Positions 21,918 to 32,070 of a stretch of 64,000 nucleotides of DNA are shown here, one piece after another. This stretch comes from Zopfochytrium polystomum (lineage: Eukaryota > Chytridiomycota > Chytridiomycetes > Chytridiales > Chytridiaceae), in NCBI GenBank assembly GCA_025765615.1, contig JAIVFJ010000270.1, positions 1-64,000 on the forward strand, written 5' to 3'. Position 1 is the stretch's first letter; the number at the start of each line of letters is the position of its first letter. The notes beneath the pieces are model-generated. The model worked only from the letters and a program-made list of their open reading frames with translations. It was not told where the DNA came from and searched no databases. The position numbers were made by a program, and so were the translations under genes.

Positions 21918-23067
21918 TATTCTCTGAAAGCGTACTCTGTGATAAGTGGTTCTGCAAAGAGGACATGAGTGTTAGATTTGGGAGGGTAAACTAATGCTTA
22001 GTGGGGAGAGTGTAGGGGAGGCTCAGGAATTTGGGAGTAGAGCGCTTATTAAGTGGATTCATTGGTCAACTTGTCCTGTGATTAGTGCAAAAAGATGGTC
22101 AAGAAAATGTCGATGGAGACTAGATACTCAGTGGAGACTGTTGAGGCGTTGGATGGTTACAAATACGTGACAACAAAGAAGTGGTCGGAAATTTCATCAG
22201 TCAATATCAGTCAATCGCCCCCCCCTTCCCAGGTATTGCTTACCACGGTTAATCGTGGATCATACAGTTGCGAAATCTCGACACTTTTGAGGAGAGGGGG
22301 ATTATAGGGAGTGCTGGGATGAGGGGGTGTGAAGCGGTGCGGTCCACTGCTCAGTTACTTCTTATCTAAACAGCAATGGAGGTGACTCACTCGTCATTCG
22401 TGTCCCAGAACATCTATTCGATCGAGCAATGGGGTCTTTTGTCCGATCCAGCATCGCCAACCTGGCGGGCCGAGTCTGTGATGGGGAAGGTCATGATTCG
22501 GGAAGGATGCGATCCAGCGTAGCCCGATCCATCTGAGCCTCCATGTGTCCAGACCGTCGGTGGTGGTGGCGGCTATCCTCCAAAGGGTGGGGGAAAGGGG
22601 GGGAAGGCACGGTGGGCAAGGGCTGTGCGTGCGTTGCCCGATGCCTGGCTCCTCTCACCTTGTCAGACGAAAATTTCTCTTTTTTTTTCCTTTCCTTTTT
22701 TTTCCAGGTTGGTGAGTTTTCCATTGCGTTGCGATCCACACTTGAGCGAACAGCTTTATTTATCAAATCAAGAGCACGCACGTACATGTACATGTTTGTG
22801 CGGGAAGCTTGTTTTGTTTCCTTTCGTTCGTACACATTTTATTGTAGTACTGCACATGACAAACATAATTCTGATGAGGGGGGGAGTCTTTTTTTTTTTA
22901 ATTTTTTTATTGTTCCAGCCGCAGAGGGGCTGGCGGGAAGGGGAGAGGGGTCGTGGAAGGAACAGGAACTTGCATACTGGGCCTTACGAAAAAAAAAAAA
23001 AAAAAAGAAGTCGATTTCAATTAAAGCGTTACCCTGTGCCCGGTGCACCAACACTATTCACCTTACT
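21918..23067. other. intergenic, upstream of the NLR-like gene
   Basis: This includes the promoter side of the NLR-like gene. I see T-rich and A-rich runs (22680-22710, 22890-22910, 22988-23006) and no supported gene. The short plus-strand open stretch at 22095-22307 lacks coding character. Confidence 0.4.
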
Positions 23068-24418
23068 TCACTCCTCCTTGACGCGATATCCCTTCCTCGT
23101 GGCGTCCCTCAGCGCCGCAAAGTTCTCCTTACTTCCGAAACACTCCTCCGGCCCCCTCGGCGTCCTTGGGTTTATCCAGCAGCGCGGCTGGCGTGTCAAA
23201 CTCGGCGACGCGCCCGCCGTCCAGCACGAACACGCGGTCAAAGCCCGCCACACTGTGGAGCCGGTGCACGACGGAGACGACCGTGGCGTGTGCAAAGTGC
23301 GTGCGGATCGCCGCCTGCAGCTGCGCGTCGGCTGCCGCGTCGACGGAGGCCGTCGCTTCGTCGAGGAAGAGGAGTTTGGACTTTTTGAGGCTGTGGGGTG
23401 GGCGGGGTTTCGGGTTGGAAGTGTTGTGAACGTCAGACAGACCTGAAATGAAATAACCCAACGACAAGGGGACGGCGGACAGAGTTTTCAGAACCACCCG
23501 CCCAGCTCCCCTCTTACATTGCCCGACACAAGCACATCAGCTGCCTCTGCCCGACCGACAGGTTGCTCCCGCCCTCCTCGACCATCGCATCCAGCTTCCC
23601 CGGCATCTCCACCACGGCGTCCTTCAACCCTGCGGCGTCGAGCGCGGCCCAGATCTCAGCGTCCGCGCAGCGCTCCTCGATGTCGAGGTTGAAGCGGACC
23701 GTGCCGGCGAACAGGATGGGCTCCTGCGTGATGATCTGCAGCCGCGAGCGCAGCGTCGCGAGGCCCAACTCGGTCGTCGGGCGGCCGTCGATGGAGATGA
23801 CGCCTGAGGTCGGCTCCGTCAGGCGGAAGACTGCCGAGAGGAGTGTCGACTTGCCCGAGCCCGTGCGGCCGACGACGCCAATCTGTGATAAAGTAATAGT
23901 AAGGGTAAGGAGACGAGGATCACGAGGGATGTGAGGGTCCGTGGGGAAGAAAGGGTGTGCAATGTGTGTGCGTGGAAGGGGACGTGGTGGGTCGGGCAGG
24001 GGGGGTTCTGTCACCTTTTCGCCAGCTCGTACATTGATGGAAATATTCTTGAGGACGGCGTGGTCGGGGCGACTTGGGTACCGCACCTCAAGGCCCGACA
24101 GGACCATTCACCTGCAGAGGGCCATGACTGGTCTGGGTCCGTTGGAAGCGCTCTCGCAGCCCCGTTTGGGTTCTCGGTGCAGTAATACTCGAGGCGTTCC
24201 ACCGAGTTCATCTTTTGTTCATTTCCAGGTGGTTATCGGGGAAGAGCGGCAGGTGTGCGACAGCCGTTTGGTTAGAAGAAAAGAATTTTAACCAACACCT
24301 CCCCCACCTCCGATTCCAGCATGGCGTAATTTTGAACCAGTCCGCCGACAATATCGATAATGCTCAGCGCGGTGGTCAACGTCAAACCGATGGACGACGA
24401 GCTGACTTCGATTCCCAA
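23068..24418 (-). pseudogene. ABC transporter subfamily C, 3' fragment with NBD2
   Basis: The C-terminal part of an MRP-type (ABCC) exporter. Exons in order: about 24418-24308 (last membrane helix, IGLTLTTALSIIDIVGGLVQ), 24211-24015 (MNSVERLEYY linker and first NBD strands), 23882-23518, and 23390-23068. NBD2 is recognisable: Walker A GRTGSGKS, Q-loop QEPILFAGTV, signature LSVGQRQL, Walker B KLLFLDEATASVD and switch His in VVHRLHSV. Frames slip near 24107 and near a C5 run at about 23157. Everything upstream of the last helix, including NBD1 and most membrane helices, is absent: the sequence changes near 24405-24420 into a repeat also found at 25370. The remnant cannot make a working transporter. 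Confidence 0.75.
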
Positions 24419-24660
24419 CGTACCCGCTTGGGTGTGTTGCTTAGTGGTCAAAGCCTGGTGGAGATCAATCCTTCGTCCGGGGATCGCTTTTTTCTGGCTT
24501 TTACAGATTTACCTTTAGTGACTGGGCTCCTTGGGGTTCTGTCAACAGATTGCTGTTCCTTAAAAGAGCCTGTGCAGAGAAGGAACATCGCGATCTGCAT
24601 GCACGCAAGTCGTCATTGGACGCTGGTGATTCGGTGAAATGCTCAGACAGTGGGCGCGTC
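24405..24660. repeat. tRNA-derived SINE-like repeat, copy 1
   Basis: This is related to 25370-25625 over about 250 bases: TTCGATTCCC.ACGTACC, TTGGGTGTGTTGCTTAGTGG, AAAGCCTGGTGGAGATC, CCTTCGTCCGGGG, a GTTCTGTC block, GAAGGAA, TCGCGA, GTCGTC and GGACG/CATTGGTGA follow in the same order. The TTGCTTAGTGG text resembles a tRNA A box; in copy 2 AGTTCAACCCT resembles a B box. The repeat replaces the upstream part of the ABCC gene. Confidence 0.5.
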
Positions 24661-24904
24661 CTGATGGAGGTAACTTGACGTTGGTTCAATTCCTAGTTAT
24701 TATGAGTATTATGAGTTGTAGGCGTTAATGGCGGAAATCGGAGATCAATCCTTCGCCCGGGGATGAGCGTCACTATTTCTGCCTCTCTGCTCCGCGAAAG
24801 CCACAGTGGCGAAAGAAGTATTGGCAACAAGTTTTTCGTCCTCGCTTGACCCTAACCTTTGAAACTTGAGATAAAAATTTTTTTTGACAGAGTTTTAGCC
24901 AGTC

Positions 24905-25035
24905 CCGGGTCGTCTAATGGCAAGACGCCACCTCAGAACGCGTGGGTTCGAATCCCACCGAAGCCCTCGGGCTTTGTTGCGGAGTGGTTAACGCGATCGT
25001 CCTCCGGACGATTATTCAATTGGTGGGTTAGGGGT
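24905..25035 (+). other. tRNA-like relics
   Basis: Two degenerate tRNA-like modules in tandem. The first has a D-arm-like GTCTAATGGCAAGAC and a perfect T arm (GTGGG, TTCGAAT, CCCAC) but no matching acceptor stem. The second has an AGTGGTTAACGC D-arm-like part and a hairpin ATCGT..ACGAT. Neither folds as a complete tRNA by eye, so they are probably relics or SINE heads. Confidence 0.4.
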
Positions 25036-25325
25036 CCCTGTCCGGGGACGCGTCTTTTATACATCTGTATCGATTGGAGGGTGGGGTGGTTTGTGCACCG
25101 TGATAAATATCTTCTGCGCTGTCGTTTCAAGTACGGGGGCAGGCCTTTGGGTCCGGGACGCAATCATAGACGAAGAGGAAGAAAAAGAAGTAATTCTTTG
25201 CTGGATGCGGGGTGCCTTCAGAAGGACATGCCATCGCTGACAGATTGCCAAGACCGCGCACGTCGTGCAGCCTGACTAAATGACTGCGCTTTAATCCGTC
25301 AAATTAAAACTTTGTTTGGAATAAA

Positions 25326-25625
25326 CCTGCCCTGGGTAGTCTAATGGTAGGACGCCGCCAATACTCGGGTTCGATTCCCGACGTACCAGTTTGGGTGTGT
25401 TGCTTAGTGGCTAAAGCCTGGTGGAGATCGGAGTTCAACCCTTCGTCCGGGGGCGGTTTCTGATCTCAATTTTGGCGCTTTTACTGCCGCGGGGTATCTC
25501 CTGGAGTTCTGTCCATCGCTTTCTATTTTATGAAACAAACCCCTTGCAAAGAAGGAATGTCGCGAGTCGTCGCTGGACATTGGTGAGATGCGCAGACGTT
25601 AGACGCGGCCCGGCTTTCGGTTGTC
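25326..25625 (+). repeat. tRNA-derived SINE-like repeat, copy 2
   Basis: The head (25326-25388) carries GTCTAATGGTAGGAC and a good T arm (TCGGG, TTCGATT, CCCGA) with CTGG/CCAG termini, but the anticodon arm is too short for a functional tRNA. It runs straight into the body shared with copy 1. A third short fragment of the body (GATCAATCCTTCGCCCGGGGAT) lies near 24742. Confidence 0.5.
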
Positions 25626-26066
25626 GTAAGTTCCATTTTGTTTTTATTTCGGCCACAAACAAGACAGCTGGTCCGCCGTCATAAATATATATATACACAA
25701 AGTCAAGCTCCCATCCACAATTCACAGAGCAACAAAGACTGCGTGGGGTTGCTCGTGGCTACCGTTTTTGAAGTGCTGGACATTGCTCCGAACCATGCCT
25801 GCGTCAGACAGGAGCATCACGATGAGAAGGTTGATTCCGTATCTTTTGGATGGACCGAATAAAATTGCATCCAACTAAGCGGGTGCAAATAGATGCAGAA
25901 CTGCTGATCCTCCATTGTTAAACAGAAAGATTTTTGACCAGACAGAAGTGGGAATACGGACGCTATGAGTCTTTCATTTCAAAACTAGTTCGCTGATCAA
26001 ACGCTTGTACAGCATATGTTATGTGCGTGAAAGAGAGAGGGAGAGAGAGAGGCAGAAGCGCAGCAA
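25626..26066. other. no gene seen
   Basis: A short TA repeat near 25684-25695 and a GA run near 26032-26050 are the only noticeable features. It lies between the SINE-like copy and the 3' end of the broken phosphoesterase gene. Confidence 0.35.
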
Positions 26067-26705
26067 TCACATCGCATTGCTGCTCTTCATAACGACGGAC
26101 GGTCTGAACTCGGACATGTCGTCAAAGACGCAGAAAGCAGGAGGACCAATCTCAAACGCGTCGTCAAAGGGAGGAACCTGTCCACAGTCGCCTCCACCTT
26201 TCGCTTCTGATCCTCAGAAAGGTTCAGCACGACGTACGTGAGCGACAGATGGAACTCGTACGTCGCGTGCCCAGCCCCGCGCAGCGCCAGCAGATCCGCA
26301 AGGCCATCGCGCAGCCGCCGCAGACCACTGTCCGTCCTTTCGTCAGCAGCTGCGAGCCGCAGAGCGATGCCGTCCCGCTTGCGGGCCCGCGACGGCCATC
26401 CGCACCGGCATCGTCACGTTCATGTCAAAGCCACTTAGTCTGCCCGCAAACTGCGCCGTCACCTCCGACAGCGGTAACTCCCACCTCGTGTCCGACGGTC
26501 AGAGCACGCCGTCGCCGTTCCCACCTGACGAAGGCCCGCGCTCTTGGTCCAGGACGCCAGAGAACAACGTCATGTGCCAGCTGTCCGGCTGCAGTATAGC
26601 GATCGGCCGGCGACCAGGGATGTCGGCGTCCCCGGTCAAGGCGTCCGCGACTTCCGTCAGCGCGGCGTGCAGCGTCGTGAGGGGAGCGCGCAGCGGGCCT
26701 AAGAC
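26067..26705 (-). pseudogene. DUF1868-type 2H phosphoesterase, 5' end lost
   Basis: The minus strand carries the two H-x-[TS] signatures of a 2H phosphoesterase in DUF1868 context: DSWHMTLFSGV near the start and YEFHLSLTYVVLNLSEDQ later, then a C-terminal IGPPAFCVFDDM. Members are predicted RNA/nucleotide 2',3'-cyclic phosphodiesterase-like enzymes. A TGA near 26500 and several frame changes interrupt it. The N-terminal quarter is missing: at about 26705 the GC-rich gene gives way abruptly to AT-rich sequence that belongs to a helicase on the same strand. The junction looks like an insertion or rearrangement breakpoint. Confidence 0.6.
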
Positions 26706-28375
26706 CCTCCTCCTCCTGATATCATTGATTGAAACGTTTGTTGTGGCACAAATTTGTGTATGTTTTTTGGTAAATCGTCACTAAGGACCACATCTTTATC
26801 CATTAGATAACCCAATCCAAATGTTGATTCAAATGACTCATTAATGTTACCAACATTGTCAAAAAACTCTCATATTACATTTATTATCACACTTTTTCCA
26901 CAACCACTTTCTCCATATAAATATAACATTACATCCCATTCATCTTTTATTCCAAACATCCTTCCAATCATGACGTATATGAATTCAATCACTTCATCAC
27001 TAAATTGGTATTTTAATATTTTGTCCAAGTTTTCTGTAGTCATGTCTAGATCAAAGTTTGCATCAAAATATTTCTTTACTACTTTATTTCCTAAATATCT
27101 TTTACATTTTTCTATTTCATCATCACTATTTTCTATCATTTCCACAAATTCACACGTATCAACATTATATATTCCATTTTTGAATCCGTACCATTTGTTG
27201 TCTCGTATCAAGTATGGAAATTTATTGTCAGAATATTTGATCATGTATTCACACAAATCTTTGTAGTTTCCTGGACGACTTCTCCATAGATCTATGTCTA
27301 TGAATATGTCGTTTAAAAACTTTCCTGGACTCTCATAATGCAGGACAAATGCATATTCTCTCATCTTTTTGTAAACAACTCCAGTTGATTCAATCCTTCT
27401 TAAATGTTCCGCTTGTGCACGTTCTTGTACATAGCTTGTAAGCATTTGATAGACTGTTTCTTTTGATCTCCGTTTTTTCTTCTTCTTTCCATTTCTTGTC
27501 CACAATCCTTTTAACACTTGATGAAAAGTCTTCATATTTTATCTCTCTATATTCCATTCCCTCTTTTTCACAGGAAGTGTCATGACATTTTCTTCTCAAG
27601 TGTGATTTTGTTAATGTGAAGTACTGATGTTGACTGTTGTGATCATATGGTTTTGATATTCCTTTAATAAAAGCATCGTTTGATTTTGGTTGGTATAATT
27701 ATAATATTCTTGTTTTCATCCAAAAACATTTTTTCAATATCATCTTCTGCTATATCAAACTTTTCTCCAAGCAGATCTTTAATATGACCCTCTTCTTCAT
27801 TGGCCAAGTATATTTTATTACTTTCATTTACAAGTGTTCCAGCCTCAGAAATAGCATCTGTGTCTTTTTTAACATTATTATTATTTGGTGAAAGACTCTT
27901 TAATTTATTTATTTCTTCAATTGACAATTTTCGTAATGGTTTATTCTTTATAATTTTGTAACCTTGTCCTTCAAAACAGCATTTCTCATTTGCCAGAATA
28001 TCTATGTGATATTTTACGTTTACATAACTTGGAAAGTCACATACTGGATGTTGAAAGTAAATATGGTGTCCACCTGAAAATGTTTGTGTCATAAATGTAT
28101 CTTCTTCTGACAGCGGTTTTATGTTTTGTTCATACCACTTTTTTGCACTATATTCATCATCTTTGTTATCAAGGTCAACACAAGTATATTGGTTTTGTTT
28201 CCGGTTAAAATTGCTATATTTGGTTGATTATCATAGATTGGTGTTGTAATTTTTGTCCAATTATTGGGAAATCCAGTGGGCCTTTTTGTATTATTATTTT
28301 TTTCTCAATGTTCACTCCAAAATATACCCAATTATTTTTTTCTGCTATGTCTATGATTTCTTTTGTTTCTTCCAT
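26705..28375 (-). pseudogene. primase-helicase (AEP plus D5/SF3), truncated and frameshifted
   Basis: From the ATG at 28375 the pieces follow the order of a viral primase-helicase. First comes an archaeo-eukaryotic primase-like part (PNIAILTG, then a DLDN block, then TFSGGHHIYF and a VKYHIDILANE strand). A Cys/His segment with a KEGMEYREIKYEDF block follows. Last is a D5_N-like region leading to the SF3 helicase Walker A GESGCGKS and the later DLPKNIH and FQSMISGG motifs. Frames change near 28290, 28200, 27620 and 27480, and a TGA stops the frame just after Walker A. The gene ends at the island border before the arginine finger. Such enzymes prime and unwind viral DNA; this copy cannot. Confidence 0.7.
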
Positions 28376-28479
28376 GTTTCTCATATTGTTTTTCTCCTTT
28401 ACTTTATGTATGAGAAATAAAATTCACTTTTTACGCGCTTTTATTTAAAACAATTTCTTCTCGCTATTATGTAATAAAT

Positions 28480-28755
28480 ATGGACTCATATCCTCTTAAA
28501 GAACACGTAAAAACACTTTCAAAAACAGATTTTATACGACTTTATCTTGCTATCAATGAAGAATTCGCCCATTTAAAATCTGAAATCCAAATACTGTCCA
28601 TCATCTCCTCTATGCCATAAAACGCCCTGATAAAATTCGGGAGATGTCCTCTCGCTATCATAACCGCAAAAAGCAACAACAACAATATCCTGATCAACAA
28701 CTACCAAACTTCTCGACTGTATTTAAAGCATTCGATTTTTATACACCTTCGTAAT
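28480..28755 (+). pseudogene. small island gene, unknown, one frameshift
   Basis: From the ATG at 28480 the plus strand encodes MDSYPLKEHVKTLSKTDF and a predicted helical stretch. After one frame change near 28600 it continues with RPDKIREMSSRYHNRKKQQQ and ends at 28755. It is the only plus-strand gene in the island, divergent from the primase-helicase. I recognise no family. AT content matches the island. Confidence 0.4.
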
Positions 28756-28890
28756 TGTTTATAAAAAGCATGTGTTTTTTTCAACCATAACTGTACATGA
28801 GACTTCCTCATCAACAACTACCACATCTTCTCGACTGTATTTAACAGTTTTATTCTTAGATACCATTATGGTCGTAATTGTTTATAGAAT
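28690..28890. repeat. direct repeat behind the small island gene
   Basis: 28695-28762 and 28812-28886 both contain CAACAACTACCA(A/C)A(C/T)(C/T)TTCTCGACTG-type text followed by TATTTAA, a variable T-rich segment and TCGTAATTGTTTATA. They are about 75 bases each, about 75-80% identical. The rest of 28756-29028 has no gene. Confidence 0.55.
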
Positions 28891-29028
28891 TCTCATATAT
28901 ATTTCCGACCATAAATATCGGTTAGAACTTTAACTAACATAATCAATCACATTTCGTCGTTTGACTTGCAATCCATTGTACATTTTGTTCTGCACACACT
29001 TACACTCCACACGCCGCACTCACCCAAC

Positions 29029-30182
29029 TTAAACTCGAGGTCTATTAAATGGAGCTTCTCGGTTGACTGATTCAGGCTCTTTAACATTCTTATGATAGTA
29101 TTGAATCATAATTTCATTAAAGCTTTTATATAGTAATCTGAATCTAAGTCTAGTTCAGAATCATTTGTGTGTATAGCTTTTTGCACGTCGATTAAAGTAT
29201 AATTCTGGTAAAGTGTCACATAACACAAACACTTTTGAATGCACTTTAATAGTGACATCACCTTTACGTGGAAGAGTTAAAGGAATACTTTTATCACTTA
29301 TCAAGTTCAAATATCTCTGAATAGTACCACTAGCCATATGATATGGAGACATTGTCATGTACGCAAATTTCTTCTTTTTGAGATAAAACAAGTGATCGTT
29401 AGGACGAGGGTAGTTTCTATCAGCTTTAATGATTTCATCACCTAGTAGTTCATATGAACTGAATTCAAATGCTTTAATCATTAGATCTACAAGTTTCTTA
29501 CCACCAGGTCCACTCAAATAAAACAATACTTTGAACAGTGTGGTAGAGAGCATGACTCATAGATTTTTTCAAGTATTCACGAATGTTCTGTCAGGAACAA
29601 TTTCCTTTAAAAATTTTTTCAAATCTAGTTGTATTAATATTTTCATCATAATCGTAACTTAATCTTTTTGAACAGTAATCATCTTTACTGAAAGGTTTGA
29701 AACATTTTTCTTCAAGATGATATGTTCCATTTTTAAAAGGAATGAACTCAGAGTTTGAATCCAATCGTTCTCCAAAATCCTCCTTGAACCATGCTATTTT
29801 GTGCATTACCTATAATATCTCGTTTGACAAGAGGTTTTAGTTCATTTAATCTGTCATTTATTTTTTTAACAATTTCAGGACCATCATTGTATTTGTCTTT
29901 TAAATGGATATAAACAGTTGGAAAAATATTATTCAAGAAAATAGTCACTTTTAATTTATTGACATCTTTTTTCCACATACCATCAGAATTGTCGTAGTAC
30001 CACCATTGATGTGTGTACGATGTTCTTTTTTTGGTGGAAGTATATACAAATTTCCCTTTGAAACATTTATGCATGTCATAATAACTATCGATATTGTTTA
30101 ATAAAAGTTCTTCACTTATGTCTTCTTTTATGATATACTTTTTTTTTCTTTTTCTTCTGTGCCCCCTCGCCCATCCCGACAT
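29029..30182 (-). pseudogene. second D5-type helicase gene, frameshifted
   Basis: This differs from the primase-helicase 1 kb away. Starting at the ATG at 30182 it has a basic N-terminus, a block with FVYTSTKKR and WWYYDNSDGMWKKD, then in a new frame the D5_N-like ERLDSNSEFIPFKNGTYHL and FSKDDYCSKRLSYDY. In a third frame it has a degenerate phosphate-loop region FYLSGPGG (the GKS is lost), GDVTIKVHSKVFVLCDTLPE and a C-terminal MIQYYHKNVKEPESV. Stops and frame changes occur near 29790, 29570 and 29160. A helicase of the viral primase-associated group without a primase domain, clearly inactive because the Walker A lysine and serine are missing. Confidence 0.65.
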
Positions 30183-30192
30183 ACCACCCGAA

Positions 30193-30263
30193 GTCACGTG
30201 ACCTCGTTCTAAAAACCGGCATAAAAAAAGCCCACAACACTGCTGGCTGCAGCGCTATGGGCT
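30193..30263 (-). terminator. hairpin-T-run / CACGTGAC intergenic element, copy 1
   Basis: Read on the minus strand: arm AGCCCATAGCGCTG, a 7-nt loop, arm CAGTGTTGTGGGCT, then seven T, then a spacer and GAACGAGGTCACGTGAC. The arms give 14 pairs if G-U is allowed on the minus-strand RNA (three G-U pairs), but the plus-strand RNA would have three A-C mismatches. So the structure is meant for minus-strand transcripts. The helicase gene at 30182 starts 10 bases after the CACGTGAC end, and the upstream gene ends at 30327. Confidence 0.7.
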
Positions 30264-30326
30264 TTCTCTTAGTTTTCTTTACTTTACTCACTCAGTTCCA
30301 TCGCCATCTCCATATTTCCTCTTTGG

Positions 30327-30671
30327 TCATGGCTCCTGGATATATCCTTGAATTTTCATATATATATATTCCTCTGTATTCCCACTTGTGTTTCCCGTCT
30401 TTTTGTCATATGTCACTTGATACGTCTCATTTTCCGATCCTAGTGTCTCCTTTCCCGGATCTCCTAGTTTCTTCTTTAATACCTCCTCTGATAACCTTTT
30501 CATCAATCTCCACACTGGATCATCATCATCATCAAGTACCGTCTGGAAATGGTTTATTATTTTCCCTAGTGGCACTTCCATCGGATCTACCCATCCTATT
30601 GGACTCGAGAACCTTTCATCAATTTCAATTTCACTCTGTCCCTTGTTCTTTCCCTTCTTAATGCTGTTCAT
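30327..30671 (-). CDS. island protein of unknown function
   Basis: A 115-codon open frame from the ATG at 30671, sitting between two copies of the hairpin element. The product is charged and predicted helical (GWVDPMEVPLGKIINHF, VWRLMKRLSEEVLKKK) and ends YMKIQGYIQEP. An in-frame extension to 30746 without ATG is possible. It has no cysteine motif and I recognise no family. It is intact, unlike the helicases beside it. Confidence 0.5.
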   Translation of the reverse strand: MNSIKKGKNKGQSEIEIDERFSSPIGWVDPMEVPLGKIINHFQTVLDDDDDPVWRLMKRLSEEVLKKKLGDPGKETLGSENETYQVTYDKKTGNTSGNTEEYIYMKIQGYIQEP

Positions 30672-30762
30672 CTTTCTTTTCTCTTTTCGCTGCTCTCTGT
30701 GCTCTCCTCCTAAGTGCGATAAAAATTCAATTTTTTCCCCCGCCAAGACTTTCCTGGTCTAT

Positions 30763-30834
30763 GTCACGTGACCTCGTTCTAATAATTGTCATAAAAAAAA
30801 GCCCACAACACTGCTGGCTGCAGCGCTATGGGCT
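30763..30834 (-). terminator. hairpin-T-run / CACGTGAC intergenic element, copy 2
   Basis: The same 14-bp stem and loop as copy 1, followed by eight T and the same GAACGAGGTCACGTGAC. The spacer differs (ATGACAATTATTA). It lies between the unknown gene starting at 30671 and the Cys-motif gene ending at 30872. Confidence 0.7.
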
Positions 30835-30871
30835 CTTTTTTCTCTTTCCATTCTCTCATTCGCACTTTTTC

Positions 30872-31499
30872 CTAGATAAAAAGAAATGTCTCGCTGAACC
30901 AGTCTTGCCACTCTCTCACTCGCTTCTTCCACTCCTTCTCCTCATCTCCGTCCTCTCGTTTTGGACCCCACCCCAATCCTGACCACGCCATCAATTTGTA
31001 CTCCCTCTCATACTCCTCCTCTCCTTCCATTCTTATCACATCCATCCTTTTATTATACTCGCGACATTCCACCATCAATCTCTTACTTCTCTTACATTTC
31101 TCACATTTCACTATCAAACTTATCATTATTCCTCCCTTTTTTTCCCATGTTTCACACATTTCCCTCCTTTTCATCACTTCTTCATTCACCTCCACTCTTC
31201 CCCTTTCCAGTTTTTATTCCCGTCTCCCTTTCCCACTTCAACGTCTCATCTATACTCCCTTTCACTTCTCCCACATATCTCATTATCATCCCACTATCTC
31301 CATTGGAAACTTCATCACCTCCTTCTCCTCTTTCTTCATCACCTCCTTCACCACCTTCTTCAATCACCTCCGTCACCACCTTCTTCTCCTCTCCCTTCCC
31401 TTCTTTTCTGTGTTTACTACACTTTTCCTTTCCATCCCTCGACTTTACTCCACACACAGTCCCTTTCTTGGCTCCTTTCACGTATTCGTAGTCACACAT
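30872..31499 (-). pseudogene. Cys-rich short motif protein, one frameshift
   Basis: Starts at the ATG at 31499 with MCDYEYVKGAKKGTVCG and then CSKHRKEG, the C-x-Y-x3-KG-x2-KG-x2-C ... C-x2-H pattern that recurs as a small zinc-binding module in many large DNA viruses (family knowledge). A Glu/Gly-rich linker and the block VGEVKGSIDETLKWERET follow. A one-base frame change near 31185 leads to a second Cys pair (VKCEKCKRSKRL) and a Trp-rich basic C-terminus ending at 30872. The KGSIDE block is shared with the next gene. Confidence 0.5.
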
Positions 31500-31577
31500 T
31501 TCCGATGCTTTTCTACTAAGCCCTCACAAAATTCAGTTTTTCCTCCGCCAAGACCCCGCGCCCATTCCTGACACACT

Positions 31578-31649
31578 GTCACGTGACCTCGTCCTAAAAA
31601 CCGCCATTAAAAAAAGCCCACAACACTGCTGGCTGCAATGCTATGGGCT
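31578..31649 (-). terminator. hairpin-T-run / CACGTGAC intergenic element, copy 3
   Basis: Here the left arm is AGCCCATAGCATTG: relative to the other copies one G-U pair becomes A-U and one C-G becomes U-G, so both changes keep the stem. Seven T and the CACGTGAC block follow. It lies 79 bases upstream of the Cys-motif gene start and just below the 3' end of the next gene at 31669. Confidence 0.7.
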
Positions 31650-31668
31650 TTCTCTTACAAACACCAGG

Positions 31669-32011
31669 TTACCATGTATGTGCACTGTGTTCATATTCAT
31701 CTCCATCATATCTTGTCACTATTTCCATTCTTTTCACTGTATAACTCGGATCCAATGCTCCATCCCACCTTGACAATACTTTCCCCCTTATCGTAAATGT
31801 TATTCGACTCATCTTTCCATTCACTTTTATATTCTTCCCCTTCCTTTTCTTCATGCTTATTCCCAGTCCCAGCTTTACTTTCTTTCGTCCCAAATATCTG
31901 TTTAGTTTCTTTTTCCAATTTTATTATTTCATCAATGCTTCCTTTTATGTCTCCTGGTTTTATATACTCAAATATCATGTCCACAATTTCTTTTGGCATT
32001 CTCTGTATCAT
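31669..32011 (-). pseudogene. F-box-like island protein with KGSIDE block, one frameshift
   Basis: From the ATG at 32011 the product begins MIQRMPKEIVDMIFEYI, which looks like an F-box-type N-terminus. It continues with GDIKGSIDEIIKLEKET, a paralogue of the block in the neighbouring gene. After a frame change near 31890 the sequence NGKMSRITFTIRGKVLSRWD and DPSYTVKRMEIVTRYDGD continues to the stop at 31669. F-box proteins recruit ubiquitin-ligase substrates and are common in large DNA viruses. The F-box call is tentative. Confidence 0.4.
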
Positions 32012-32070
32012 TCTCTTTTGTCTCAAAGTCCTCTTCTCTCAAAGTCCTCTCCAAATTCACTTTTTCTCAA

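Noticed and set aside
24905..25388. Functional tRNA genes
   Set aside because: The T arms are good but the acceptor stems do not pair and one anticodon arm is too short. They are treated as relics or SINE heads.
30193..30263. Hairpin element as a tRNA or snoRNA
   Set aside because: A single 14-bp stem with a 7-nt loop followed by a T-run, no cloverleaf and no C/D or H/ACA boxes; position between genes fits a terminator/promoter module.
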